A stretch of 64,000 bases of DNA from Isoetes taiwanensis (GCA_021234155.1 JAJEKV010000078.1:1676001-1740000); one strand, 5' to 3'. Positions 32,288 to 43,944 are shown, numbered from the stretch's first letter. A program made the numbers and translations. Notes: generated by a model from the sequence alone, not told the origin.

Positions 32288-32737
32288 ATCTTATGGTCTC
32301 AGAAATGGGTGATGTAAGGCTGATCAAGAGAGAGAAGGTGGCAGGTAAGGTTTGGGGATATACTTAATTATTAGTATATACTTAGTACAGTATTATACTA
32401 GAATTTCGAATTTTCCTAATGGTTTGAAGTGTTAATTATGAATTTGCGTCATTTTTCACCCAGGTCTCGGATTGGCATGATTCTTCGACCCATATGAGGT
32501 GAAATTTGATGCTAATCCATAATTTCCACTCCAATTTTATTAGAATGTTAATTTGGCTCATTCTTTTACTCCTCTAACAACATAACCTATTCTTACGGAC
32601 CCACTACCTAGGAGAAATTTTTTTTCCCTATTTTCGAGGTTCCATGGCGGAAATTTTCATTTCGCACACTATAATTAGGCCTGTTAGACTACTTCCAAGG
32701 ATATGGTCAGTGCTAGTTCTTGGTCAACCAAGAACAT
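32288..32737 (-). other. Untranslated leader between primer-binding site and H3-like ORF (copy A)
   Basis: No ORF. It is AT-rich and continues directly from the PBS to the ATG of the H3-like ORF, placing that ORF in the first coding position of the internal region. Compared with copy B it lacks about 117 bp (B: about 39889-40005), which holds a TTTAAATA stretch that could act as a TATA box. Confidence 0.6.
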
Positions 32738-32750
32738 CGCTCTGATACCA
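32738..32750 (-). promoter_or_regulatory. Primer-binding site (initiator Met-tRNA)
   Basis: Minus strand TGGTATCAGAGCG starts one base after the LTR end. TGGTATCAGAGC is the standard plant PBS complementary to the 3' end of initiator methionine tRNA and is typical of chromoviruses and copia elements. It fixes the orientation of the element as minus. Confidence 0.9.
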
Positions 32751-32751
32751 T

Positions 32752-34384
32752 TGTGACGCCCCCCTACTAAATATAATGCCCCACCCATATACTCCGTAGG
32801 GAAATCCCCCATCCGGTCCTTCTCGACCGCGACGGGGCCCTCCGCCTATCCTGCACTCTGAATCACCGAGCGGGAAGGGGACACGAAGATGTCTTTCGCG
32901 CCCTTCCCCTATGGGCTCCTATCACACCGGAAGCATAAACATCGTCAGAACTAGCAATAACAATACATCATACTACCTTGATGGGTAGCTCATCCACATA
33001 TCCATAGATGCAAAGAACATAATCATATGCCATAAAACATGAGAGCTCCTACCCGTGGCTCGACACATAAAGGAGGTCGAATCGAATCGATAGGTCTCAA
33101 GATAGAGCCGACCGAAATCATAACAATGGCGGGGCTGGCTATAGACAATGGCTAGGGTTGACCACTTGCATCCGCCCTCCCCGTGCATACTTTGGATGGA
33201 TGGGCTAGATCAGGCTCTGCATGACTCTAGCCTTCCTGATACGCAATCCCATGGCATCACCCATCGGGACTACCTGTGTTGCATCTCCCTCGGTCCATCG
33301 AGGCAGGAAGGGTTGCATCTCCCTTCCCGGGTCTAGAGGCTCCTCGGGCTAGAGAATCGTGGCGACACGACGAACCCCCCAAAACAAGAGCCAAGCCGAC
33401 ACTTGCAACTCTTTGAGAGGCGTGGCACACCATTGCCCCAGAGGGTGTCGGGACCCATGCTCGCCCCACACAAGGCGACCGACCATAAGCCTAGCCCACT
33501 ATGGGATCTCCCCAGCCCCCCACTCGGCGGGATCCTCCCACCGCATTGCCTCTAGCCCCGCTGTGTAGTGCTGAGTCACTTCATAGCCTCCATAGCCCTG
33601 CAGGGGTTCCTATGCACACCCCTAATATAATAGGAACTAAAGGGTCTAACTAGGAGCATTACTAAGTAAGGCTACTAGGTCTCTACCCCCCTTCCCAATA
33701 CAAGAGGAGCAAACATGATCAACCATCATCACATCTCGTCATATCATGGTAACATCATAAGAACATCTTAACCTAATCATACATATCTAACTTACAGTTA
33801 GGGTTCCTTGATTAGGGTTCAAGATGTTCAAGAAGGGTTCTAGGATGGCTCTACTCAAGATACAACATACAGACCCATCTGGAGTGCTAACTTCCAGATG
33901 AACTATCATGACTCCCACTCCACCTACCTGCTCCAGAAGCACTTCCTCCCATCCCTGGTGTCTCCATTGCTCCCTGACGTGGCCGAGGTCGTGCTCCCTC
34001 TACGATCATGCGCACACTTCGGGGGCTGCTGCACCAGGCTATGCTACGACGAACGATGCTCGAAACGGGGTTTCGAGTGCGTAGATGAGTGTTCAGGTGC
34101 TAGAGTCAGGAAAAGGGGTCTAGGGTTAGGGTTTGAGCCAATATAGGTGAGGGTCCACATGGGATGCCACGTGGCACCACTAGGATGGGGCCGTGTGGCG
34201 GTTGCCCAATAGGATAAGGCCATGTGGAAATGGGCCTTATCCTAAGGTTATCTAAGTTAAACAATTAACTTAGATATGTGCCCCTTGCCACTTCTAAGGT
34301 ATACAAGGCTACATATGTAGACTTGTATGGTGACGGGTCCAGGAATATACGTATCTATGGTGTATATTCCCCTGGAACGTCACA
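32752..34384 (-). repeat. 5' LTR of the chromovirus-like element (copy A)
   Basis: 1,633 bp bounded by TGTGACG and CGTCACA, a 7-bp terminal inverted repeat with the canonical TG..CA ends, directly followed on the minus strand by the PBS. The short ORFs inside have no support. The partner LTR lies outside the window. Confidence 0.88.
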
Positions 34385-36306
34385 ACATCCCTAATCTAAC
34401 TCCGCCATCATTCCGGTGCCATAGCCACAGCCATAGCCGCGCACAAAGAGAGAGGGAAATGCTCAAAAGTTATCTTTTATGTAGCCAGACACGTCACCGC
34501 CACGTCAGAATCAAAACTACCCAAAACTTTATGTTACACCAATTTCCTTCTACTTGCAATTCTGCCGTGCCAGGCGTGCCTCCGCGCTGGCGCTGTCCGT
34601 ATACAGGAATTTCCTTCTACTTGCAATTTCGTCGTGCCAGGCGTGCCTCCGCGCGCGCGCCGGCACACCTTCCACGACGGAATTGCAAGTAGAAGGAAAT
34701 TCCTGTATACGGACAGTATTATCTGGTCTATTCAAGTTTATTTGGCATGCATTATTTGCATAAGGTAGGAATCTTGGAATAATTTCTGGGAGTCCAGAGA
34801 TATCTTTGTAGAATCTTAAGAATCTAGGGGAATCTTTTATACTGGGTTCGTTTTGCATGGTCGACTTCATACAATCCGTCTAAAATCCTTAGAATAAATA
34901 CATTCAACTCGTATAGGCCCTGCACACTACAAAGACTTGTCTATATATATAATATAAGACAAGAAAATTAGGGCGGCTAGCCGGCGCATGGGGGATTGTG
35001 TGCCAATATAGAATGTTTCAATGGTTGTTGGTATCATTAGATGTGGCTGCATATTAGTATATGCCCTAGAATAGTAAGAAGTTGCGCAAGATAGAGGATG
35101 GAGGAATGGAGCAATAAAACATCGACAAGATAAAAAATGTACGCTCTTCACCTCTTAAATTCTATATTGTGAGCCGATGAACAAGGAAAATTGAGCTTAG
35201 ACAATCAAATGAATCCAGAGGTCAACTAATCTTATGGCGGAAGGGCCACAGAAAATGTACCATAGAGTTGAAACGAACGCTAAGAAGCAACTTGTTTTGA
35301 GCAGAGGTTCTTTGTTATTACTTGCAACATAAGCATTTACGATTTCTATCTGTATAGCCAGAAAATGTGTCCCCGAGTTCTTTATGTACAGACAGAACAG
35401 ATATAGCCAGAGAAGGCTTCCAAATGTTCAGGATTATGGTTTTGAATTGATTGTTAAAAACTTTGAACTATGATTCAAGCCACTTCACCCTCTGGTCATG
35501 GAGGGCAACCCTCCGTGCGCAGCACCTTGTTTCAATTGCACAATATAACAACTACTTTATATTTTTTCCCACCGTGTTATTATGAGCTCACGACAAAAAG
35601 AGGTTTAATTTGTAATAGATCATAGGTTAAATTACGAACATTAAAGAGAAAGTGCAAGATGTGATCATAGGTTAAATTATGAACATTAAACAGAAAGTGC
35701 AAGGTGTGAAAAAGAAGTAAACATAAAGTTTTGTGGTGTGATGAAGAAGTAAATCACCACAACATGCCAAATTTGTATAGAGAGGTTGCCTGTGCACTCT
35801 TAGGTTTATGTTCTTCCAGAATAGAACCTTGCACACTCTTATGCTAACACACACTCTTATTGTATTCCGGAATATAAACCCCTGGCACTCTTACCCTATT
35901 TCGGAATACAAATCAAAAGCCATAATTTCGTAGGATATTCTCGAATAGGACCTTGCACTCTTATCCTATTTCGGAATACAAAAAGCCATATTTTCTAATC
36001 ACCTTGTTAGCACAAATACAAATTCATTCCCCACATAATAATAATAATTAGGAAATTCTAGAATGCTTGGTTGAGTCTTCTACTACAACGAAAATGCTAT
36101 GAAAAGAACGAGCCATATGTTTAAGGGTTTGCTGCTTCATTCTAAGTGACACAAATGCATTTAGTGAACATGCATCTAAGAAGCTTAACTTGTACAAGAA
36201 ATTTATATGAAGCTTGTTTTGCATAACCTGATATACGAAGCTTGTTTTGCATAACCTGATACGCTGCCATGCTATGGCCTTTGTAGTTTATTTTTTTCCA
36301 CGTATT
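34385..36306. other. Flank of the chromovirus-like insertion, part of the duplicated unit (copy A)
   Basis: About 1.9 kb of AT-rich host DNA with no supported gene. It contains a foldback at 34588-34717 and, near 35590-35690, a short tandem duplication around AGGTTAAATTA..GAACATTAAA. It is nearly identical to 42021-43944, which shows that the LTR plus its original flank was duplicated together. Confidence 0.7.
34588..34717. repeat. Foldback repeat with ~37-bp arms
   Basis: The left arm starts CTGTCCGTATACAGGAATTT and the right arm ends with the exact reverse complement; the arms continue through TCCTTCTACTTGCAATT. The loop is extremely GC-rich (CGCGCGCGCG) and itself partly self-complementary. 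A partial direct copy of the left arm plus loop precedes it (34546-34587). Likely a small MITE-like foldback. Confidence 0.7.
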
Positions 36307-36614
36307 GATAACACCACAAGAGAATGGCCATTTTTTGTCAGAAAAATCTTCAGACTGTTTAGAGAGATTTTTGCCTGACGCTTATGCTGACAGATATTCT
36401 GATGATTGCTTTTCTGATGCTTTTTCTGACAATATTACGTCAGATATTTTGTCAGATTATTCGTCAGAAAATATACGTCAGGATATGCGTCACATAAATC
36501 GTCAGAATTGTAACGTCAGAAAAAGCGTCAAAAATTTCGTCAGGCAAATCGTCAGGAAAAGCGTCAGATAGAACGTCAGATAATACGTCAGAAAAAGCGT
36601 CGGATTTATCGTCA
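36307..36614. repeat. CGTCAG-rich foldback at the duplication junction
   Basis: About 300 bp absent from both duplication copies. The right half repeats CGTCAG about eleven times exactly, with spacing near 12 bp; the left half carries the inverted form (CTGACG, CTGACA, TTCTGA). The two halves face each other around AATATT near 36434. This resembles subterminal repeats of a DNA transposon or a foldback element. No coding capacity. Confidence 0.7.
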
Positions 36615-37849
36615 GAAGCCAGAGAGTGCTATGAGGAGCGCCACGGACTCTTCTCCTCTTGGGTTGAACTCCTTGTGGAAGACTATCATCTTCCCTTGAC
36701 TGAGGGTTGGGAGGTAGTAGCAGAGTGCCGTACCCTTGCCTGTGCTTCGTGATCCTGTGCCCTTCCTTTGAGCTGCCCCGCCGTAGACATCTACTGCCAA
36801 GAGGTCTTCATGATCTCTCCACATGGTAGTTGCGTTCTCCAAGTTGATGCTACTGGATGCTTCCCGCATACTCCTGGAATGAACTGTCCAGCTAGGGCTT
36901 GGGCCTCTTCCTGGTTTGTACAATCTGCTTTGTATTTCTTGGAACTCCTCCTCTGGGATGATGGGTTCCTGTTGTCGATAGATCTCCCTTATCTACTGAT
37001 AGGCTGCTATATCTGACATTGTCTTCCCGGCATAGGAGTGCCGCTCTGCTAACTCCCTTGGAATTTCCTGGTAGGAGTAGTCGATGAGGTCGGTGTTCTG
37101 CTCCTGTGCCATCAAGCCTAAGAGCTCGTCGATCCTAAGCCCTTCTTCTTGGCAGTAAGGTAGGTTGAGGATGTCGTTTGCCAAGATATACTCCTCTCCG
37201 TCGATGATTATTGGTGATAAGGCTGTGATGCCGATTGGTGGCTCATAGGCTCGCCTGATGTCGTCATCGTGCCTGGCCATGTACCTCTCCATCCTCGTCG
37301 CCTCTCTGCTTTCCCAATCTGGATTTTCTTTCCCTAGCTGCTCGTAGTCTTGCTCGATCTGCATGTTGGTGTCCCTGATGTCGTGCCATGGTACTCGTAC
37401 TCGGAGGAGTCTATCTCAAGGATGTGGCCTTGGTCCCTTCGAGTGTTGAGTGGTACTAGGTCTAGAGGCTGAATGGAAGGTTCTCCCACCCTATTGACTG
37501 ACTTATACTGCATGAATAGAGCAAGGGCTGTCTGGGATGAGAGGTATCTATGCCTATTATGCCTGCAGGTCATATAGTCGGGCATGGTTCTAGTCCTATC
37601 CCACAACTGGTTCTTGCCCTTGGATCCTCCCATCTCTCTTCCTAAGGCTTGGCTAAGCGTCTCCAGAGATACCCAATTCCCTCCCCTAGGGGGTAAGCTA
37701 ACTTCCCAGGGTAGGATCTGTTGATCATATTGACAAATGATATCAGTATAGAAGGGTGTTCTGGTCAAGGTTGCATGAAGATCAAACAAATGGTCGAACA
37801 CCTGGAAGGCTTGATCAGCAGGGAAGTCATGGGATGTGTTTGGCAGCAT
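36615..37849 (-). pseudogene. Unknown accessory ORF, copy B (C-terminus lost)
   Basis: Frames 37849-37334, 37364-36993 and 36923-36615 carry the same protein as 28931-30381, with the same shift near 37388. A stop (TAG, minus strand) lies at about 36995, where copy A has CAG. Unlike A, the segment around EPIIPEEEFQEIQ stays in one frame. It ends at ..ALLIALSGF where the CGTCAG sequence begins, so the last ~90 codons are missing. The initiator region is damaged by an extra base near 37829. Confidence 0.6.
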
Positions 37850-37988
37850 CCTACCATCTAACGAAGTTGCTGGGCGCCATTGAGCAGAGATGAGTGTAGA
37901 AAATGGCTTGCAAAGATCAATGAAAGGTTGGGAAATCGCCTAAGATGTTAGGAACAGTTCTGGTGAAGGAAAAATGGCAAATGAGGCC

Positions 37989-37998
37989 CCTTTTATAG
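37989..37998 (-). promoter_or_regulatory. TATA box for the unknown accessory ORF (copy B)
   Basis: CTATAAAAGG on the minus strand, identical in sequence and context to 30458-30467. Confidence 0.5.
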
Positions 37999-37999
37999 A

Positions 38000-38687
38000 C
38001 TATGGTTTGCCTGGGGTTCCGTGCACAAGGTTTCTTGATGGAACAGACTTTTGTTCTAAGGCTATAGGTCTCCAAATGAACTACCATGGCATGAAGTGCA
38101 AATCTAAGCAAAACAAAGCAAGAAACACTACATGGCCATTTGTTGGGTCAAATTTGGCTAATCTAGGTTAAAAATGGCCGACCCGGGTGAATCCGCGCGA
38201 AATGGCTCTGCGTTGCGAACGCAGGGTGGATTGGCGCGGTCTCACCCGGTTCGCCTGATTTGGGTCAAAACTTAACATTTCTAGGAGCTACAAGATACTA
38301 ACATGCCTCATTGGACCAATTCTAACCTAGCTAGCAACTTATTTCGAGCAAAATTAGCATCTAGAAGCAGAATTCCAATGCAACCGGGTGAATCCGCGCG
38401 AAATGACTCTGCGTTGCGAACGCAGGGTGGATTGGCGCGGTCTCACTCGGGTCACCGAATTTTTGTCCATGTTGGATGATTTTTGCTGAAATTTTGTTCT
38501 AACTCGGGTTTCTAGGCAATTTCTAAACAATTTACAAAGAATTCTACTACAATTTAGCTTAATTACTTATATTTTCAAAACATAGTGCAATCCAATTTAC
38601 AGAGTAAGAGAACTTATATATATATTAAGAAAAGCCAATTTACACTGGAAAACTTTAATTTTAATCAAAATTACAAAATTTGAGGTC
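38000..38687. other. Spacer with two CpG-rich ~65-bp direct repeats (copy B)
   Basis: The repeats at about 38180-38245 and 38390-38455 share GTGAATCCGCGCGAAATG, the palindrome CTGCGTTGCGAACGCAG and GGTGGATTGGCGCGGTCTCA. They are better preserved than in copy A. The rest is AT-rich and non-coding. Confidence 0.6.
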
Positions 38688-39822
38688 CTACGGCCTCTCT
38701 TTGCGGATCCTCCGCGCCAAGTGCAGGTCCTTGGGCATAACCGTCACCCGCTTGGCGTGGATGGCGCAAAGGTTCCCCTCCTCAAAGAGCTGGATCAGCT
38801 CGGGCCCGGGTCATTAGAGGTGTGACCCTGTAATCGGTCCGGAACTCCATGACTTCACGAAGAAGGCGTTCGAAGGGCGCCTTCCTTATTAGAAGATTAG
38901 TGCACTGCGGAAAGTGCCTAATCTCCCTAAACACCCGAGCATGCCGAGTGTTTGGCCCGTGATGGGTCTTTTTGTGCTTCTCCGGCCTAGGTGGATGTGG
39001 CTTCTTACCGGTTCTTCGCCGCCGCCTTGACAAACTTCTCCACATTCCGCTTGCGCAAATCATTATACCTCGTCCAGCGACGAAGGTACTCCTGGTACAC
39101 CTTCATTTTGCGCTTGAATTCGCGATCTTGCTTGAGCGCGAATTCACGCTCACCCACCTTCTGCTTCTTAACTACCTTTGGTGGCTTAGGCCCACTTTTG
39201 GGTAGGGTAAGGCGTCGCGTTAGGGTCTCTCCCCCAGCGTCTTCTTTAACTCCTCCTCCTCTTCATTCTCCTCTTCCTCATCTCCGCCTCCTTCCTCCTG
39301 GTCCTCGGCGGCCCTCCACGTGGGCGGGGTTCTTCAATGTGTGGTCCCGGGGCCCTATCATTCCTCCTCTTGGTCCTCCGCTCCTTCTCGAGCAGCTCCC
39401 TCTCCCGCTTCTTTCGTGCTGCCCGATCCTCCGGCCACTCCTTCACTTTTTCCTTGCCCTTCTTCTTGATCGAAGAAGGGCCCTCATGGTTCGGGAGAGC
39501 TTTGGTGTCTTTGCTCGCTTTGCTCCCCGGTCTCCTCCCCCCGGCGCTCTTCTTCCTGATACTCCACCTGTTCGCCATTCAGGGGCCCAAAGTGGCGAGT
39601 CTCGTCGGTTTGCTGAGTACCTGCCGACGAAGAGCTGCTGCTGTTGGGGACCTCCTCCTGGGAGATGTGGAAGGTGTCATCAGTTGAGGACGACGCCTCC
39701 TCCTCTGGCCTAGGCCGAAGGTGCGGTGGGATCTGCTTGCCATGGGCACCTGCTGCTGCTGCCGCCATCGAGGGTGTTCGCTTTGGGGTAGTCATCCTGT
39801 AGGTCTGCTTGGTTCGTGCCAT
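38688..39822 (-). CDS. Long-tailed histone H3-like protein (copy B; start intact, several shifts)
   Basis: The ATG at 39822 reads [20 protein letters not shown], so the first seven residues equal canonical H3 including Lys4; position 7 is Tyr and the ARKS motif is lost. A poly-Ala/Ser and acidic tail follows (frame to 39484), then the basic [20 protein letters not shown] helix (frame 39578-39246). The histone fold lies at about 38965-38688: [20 protein letters not shown] is intact, one Gln codon is missing in [12 protein letters not shown], and a 20-bp deletion near 38800 shifts the frame before alpha-2. Beyond it the DNA still matches copy A through the end. Tail plus fold would be about 380 residues, against 136 for H3. 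Confidence 0.8.
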
Positions 39823-40375
39823 ATCTTATGGTCTGAGAAATGGGTGATGTAAGGCTGATCAAGAGAGAGAAGGTGGCAGGTAAGGTTTGGGGGGAAATGA
39901 GGTGGCAAGAAGATATTTAAAAAGGAAGGTTCCTTAAGGAATATTCTCCTACCATTAATAGGTGTAATAATTAGCCTCCCCTATTAATTACTCCCATATA
40001 CTTAATTATTAGTATATACTTAGTACAGTATTATACTAGAATTTCGAATTTTTCCTAATGGTTTGAAGTGTTAATTATGAATTTGCGCCATTTTTTACCC
40101 GGGTCTCGGATTGGCATGATTCTTCGACCCATATGAGGTGAAATTTGATGCTAATCCATAATTTCCACTCCAATTTTACTAGAATGTTAATTTGACTCAT
40201 TCTTTTACTCCTCTAACAACTTAGCCTATTCTTACGGACCCACTACCTAGGAGAAAAAAAAATTTCCCCTATTTTCGAGGTTCCATGGCGGAAATTTTCA
40301 TTTCGCACACTATAGGCCTGTTAGACTACTTCCAAGGATATGGTCAGTGCTAGTTCTTGGTCAACCAAGAACATC

Positions 40376-40388
40376 GCTCTGATACCAT
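40376..40388 (-). promoter_or_regulatory. Primer-binding site (initiator Met-tRNA), copy B
   Basis: TGGTATCAGAGCG on the minus strand next to the LTR, as in copy A. Confidence 0.85.
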
Positions 40389-42020
40389 TGTGACGCTCCC
40401 TACTAAATATACGGCTCCCAGCCATATACTCCGTAGGAAATCCCCCATCTGGTCCTTCGACCGCACGGGCCCTCCGTCTATCCCGCACTCTGGAATCACC
40501 GTAGCGCGGGAAGGGGACACGAAGATGTCTTGCGCGCCCTTCCCCTATGGGCTCCTATCACACCGGAAGCATATTAACATCGTCAGAACTAGCAATAACA
40601 ATACATCATACTACCTTGATGGGTAGCTCATCCACATATCCATAGATGCAAAGAACATAATCATATGCCATAAAACATGAGAGCTCCTACCCGTGGCTCT
40701 GACACATAAGGAGGTCGACTGACTGGATAGGTCTCAAGATAGAGCCGACCGAGTCATAACAATGGCGGGGCTGGCTATAGACAATGGCTAGGGTTGACCA
40801 CTGCATCCGCCCCTCCTGTGCATACTTTGCAGATGGGCTAGATCAGGCTCTGGCATGACTCTAGCCTTCCGGATACGCAATCCCATGGCATCACCCATCG
40901 GGACTACTCCAGGTTGCATCTCCCTGGTCCATCGAGGCAGGAAGGGTTGCATCTCCCCTTCCCGGGGTCTAGAGGCTCCTCGGGCGGCTAGAGAATCGTG
41001 GCGACACGACTGAACCCCCCAAAACAAGAGCCAAGCTGACACTTGCAACTCTTGAGAGGCAGGGCGACACCATTGCCCCAGGAGGTGTCGGACCCATGCT
41101 CGGCCCACACGAAGTGACCGACCATAAGCCTAGCCCACTATGGGATCTCCCGTAGCCCCCACTCGGCAGGGATCCTCCCGCCGCATTGCCTCTAGCCCCG
41201 TTGTGTAGTGCTGAGTCACTTCATAGCCTCCATAGCCCGGTGGGTTCCTATGCACAGTCCGCAATATAATAGGAACTAAAGGGTCTAACTAGGAGCATTA
41301 CTAAGTAAGGCTACTAGGTCTCTACCCCCCTTCCCAATACAAGAGGAGCAAACATGATCAACCATCATCACATCTCGTCATATCATGGTAACATCATAAG
41401 AACATCTTAACCTAATCATACATATCTAACTTACAGTTAGGGTTCCTTGATTAGGGTTCAAGATGTTCAAGAAGGGTTCTAGGATGGCTCTACTCAAGAT
41501 ACAACATACAGACCCATCTGGAGTGCTAACTTCCAGATGAACTATCATGACTCCCACTCCACCTACCTGCTCCAGAAGCACTTCCTCCCATCCCTGGTGT
41601 CTCCATTGCTCCCTGACGTGGCCGAGGTCGTGCTCCCTCTACGATCATGCGCACACTTCGGGGGCTGCTGCACCAGGCTATGCTACGACGAACGATGCTC
41701 GAAACGGGGTTTCGAGTGCGTAGATGAGTGTTCAGGTGCTAGAGTCAGGAAAAGGGGTCTAGGGTTAGGGTTTGAGCCAATATAGGTGAGGGTCCACATG
41801 GGATGCCACGTGGCACCACTAGGATGGGGCCGTGTGGCGGTTGCCCAATAGGATAAGGCCATGTGGAAATGGGCCTTATCCTAAGGTTATCTAAGTTAAA
41901 CAATTAACTTAGATATGTGCCCCTTGCCACTTCTAAGGTATACAAGGCTACATGTGTAGACTTGTATAGTGACGGGTCCAGAATATAATGATCTATGGCG
42001 ATATTCCCTCGAACGCCACA
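40389..42020 (-). repeat. 5' LTR of the chromovirus-like element (copy B)
   Basis: 1,632 bp matching 32752-34384; the far end reads CGCCACA instead of CGTCACA. Same flank as copy A. Confidence 0.85.
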
Positions 42021-43944
42021 ACATCCCTAATCTAACTCCGCCATCATTCCGTGCCATAGCCACAGCCATAGCCACAATTAAAAGAGAGAGGGAAATGCTC
42101 AAAAGTTATCTTTTATGTAGCCAGACACGTCACCGCCACGTCAGAATCAAAACTACCCAAAACTTTATGTTACACCAATTTCCTTCTACTTGCACTTCGC
42201 CGCGTGCCAAAGTGCCTCCTTATTTGTTGTTGTCAGAGCTCAGATATTTTCCTTCTACTTGTAATTGTTGCCATGCGGTGCGCTCGCTACCCACAAGACA
42301 CCTTCCACGAAGGAATTGCAAGTAGAAGGAAATTCCTGTATACGGACAGTATTATCTGGTCTATTCAAGTTTATTTGGCATGCATTATTTGCATAAGGTG
42401 CACAGATAAGATGCACCTAGTTGAGGAATCTTGGAATAATTTCTGGGAGTCCAGAGATATCTTTGTAGAATCTTAAGAATCTAGGGGAATCTTTTATACT
42501 GGGTTCGTTTTGCATGGTCGACTTCATACAATCCGTCTAAAATCCTTAGAATAAATACATTCAATTCGTATAGGCCCTGCACACTACAAAGACTTGTCTA
42601 TATATATAATAAGACAAGAAAATTAGGGCGGCTAGCCGGCGCATGGGGGATTGTGTGCCAATATAGAATGTTTCAATGGTTGTTGGTATCATTAGATGTG
42701 GCTGCATATTAGTATATGCCCTAGAATAGTAAGAAGTTGCGCAAGATAGAGGATGGAGGAATGGAGCAATAAAACATCGACAAGATAAAAAATGTACGCT
42801 CTTCACCTCTTAAATTCTGTATTGTGAGCCGATGAACAAGGAAAATTGAGCTTAGACAATCAAATGAATCCAGAGGTCAACTAATCTTATGGCGGAAGGG
42901 CCACAGAAAATGTACCATAGAGTAGAAACGAACGCTAAGAAGCAACTTGTTTTGAGCTGAGGTTCTTTGTTATTACTTGCAACATAAGCATTTACGATTT
43001 CTATCTGTATAGCCAGAAAATGTGTCCCCGAGTTCTTTATGTACGCATGCAATGTATATAGCCGCAGAAGGCTTCCAAATGTTCAGGATTATGGTTTTGA
43101 ATTGATTGTTAAAAACTTTGAACTATGATTCAAGCCACTTCACCCTCCGGTCATGGAGGGCAACCCTCCGTGCGCAGCACCTTGTTTCAATTGCACAACA
43201 TAACAACTACTTTATATTTTTTCCCACCGTGTTATTATGAGCTCACGACAAAAAGAGGTTTAATTTGTAATAGATCATAGGTTAAATTACGAACATTAAA
43301 CAGAAAGTGCAAGATGTGATCATAGGTTAAATTACGAACATTAAACAGAAAGTGCAAGGTGTGAAAAAGAAGTAAACATAAAGTTTTGTGGTGTGATGAA
43401 GAAGTAAATCACCACAACATGCCAAATTTGTATAGAGAGGTTGCCTGTGCACTCTTAGGTTTATGTTCTTCCAGAATAGAACCTTGCACACTCTTATGCT
43501 AACACACACTCTTATTGTATTCCGGAATATAAACCCCTGGCACTCTTACCCTATTTCGGAATACAAATCAAAAGCCATAATTTCGTAGGATATTCTCGAA
43601 TAGGACCTTGCACTACAAAAAGCCATATTTTCTAATCACCTTGTTAGCACAAATACAAATTCATTCCCCACATAATAATAATAATTAGGAAATTCTAGAA
43701 TGCTTGGTTGAGTCTTCTACTGCAACGAAAATGCTATGAAAAGAACGAGCCATATGTTTAAGGGTTTGCTGCTTCATTCTAAGTGACACAAATGCATTTA
43801 GTGAACATGCATCTAAGAAGCTTAACTTGTACAAGAAATTTATATGAAGCTTGTTTTGCATAACCTGATATACGAAGCTTGTTTTGCATAACCTGATACG
43901 CTGCCATGCTATGGCCTTTGTAGTTTGTTTTTTTCCACGTATTA
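42021..43944. other. Flank of the LTR, copy B
   Basis: No gene. Matches 34385-36306. The foldback region (42178-42357) differs strongly from A on its left side while the right arm is unchanged. Confidence 0.7.

Larger units (their letters stand above)
1..34384 (-). mobile_element. Large Ty3/gypsy chromovirus-like LTR retrotransposon with histone H3-like ORF, interrupted by nested elements
   Basis: All parts lie on the minus strand in a consistent order: LTR 34384-32752, a PBS matching initiator Met-tRNA, an H3-like ORF, an unknown ORF, gag and pol, running off the window at base 1 within RNase H. Two plus-strand elements (2955-16943 and 17724-28930) interrupt it. Removing each one with a copy of its 5-bp target duplication rejoins the minus-strand reading. 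Without them, about 7.5 kb of internal sequence is visible. The RT resembles Tekay/Del chromoviruses, which also use the initiator Met-tRNA. The chromodomain, integrase and second LTR would lie off the left edge. That the LTR end and the gag-pol end belong to one element is inferred from order, strand and target-site continuity. Confidence 0.8.
29077..36306. repeat. Segmental tandem duplication, copy A
   Basis: Matches 36615-43944 end to end, from GAAGCCAGAGAGTGC to CCACGTATT. It contains the end of the unknown ORF, the H3-like ORF, the LTR and 1.9 kb of its flank. Because both LTR copies have the same flanking sequence (ACATCCCTAATC after the LTR end), this is duplication of one insertion, not two insertions. 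Confidence 0.92.
36615..43944. repeat. Segmental tandem duplication, copy B
   Basis: About 7.33 kb. It retains about 117 bp (39889-40005) missing from A and lacks small pieces present in A. AT-rich tracts are almost identical to A; GC-rich tracts differ by clusters of indels. Confidence 0.92.

Noticed and set aside
33898-34146. Cys-rich 82-codon ORF inside the LTR
   Set aside because: It is repeated in copy B only because the LTR is duplicated; no family features, and it is antisense to the element.
36307-36614. CRISPR-like array from the regularly spaced CGTCAG motif
   Set aside because: The motif is only 6 bp with ~12-bp spacing, has inverted counterparts, and the genome is a plant's.
40389-42020. 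Copy B LTR as the partner (3') LTR of the copy A LTR
   Set aside because: Both LTRs are followed by the same flank and preceded by the same PBS and internal sequence, so they are duplicates of the same 5' LTR, not a 5'/3' pair.
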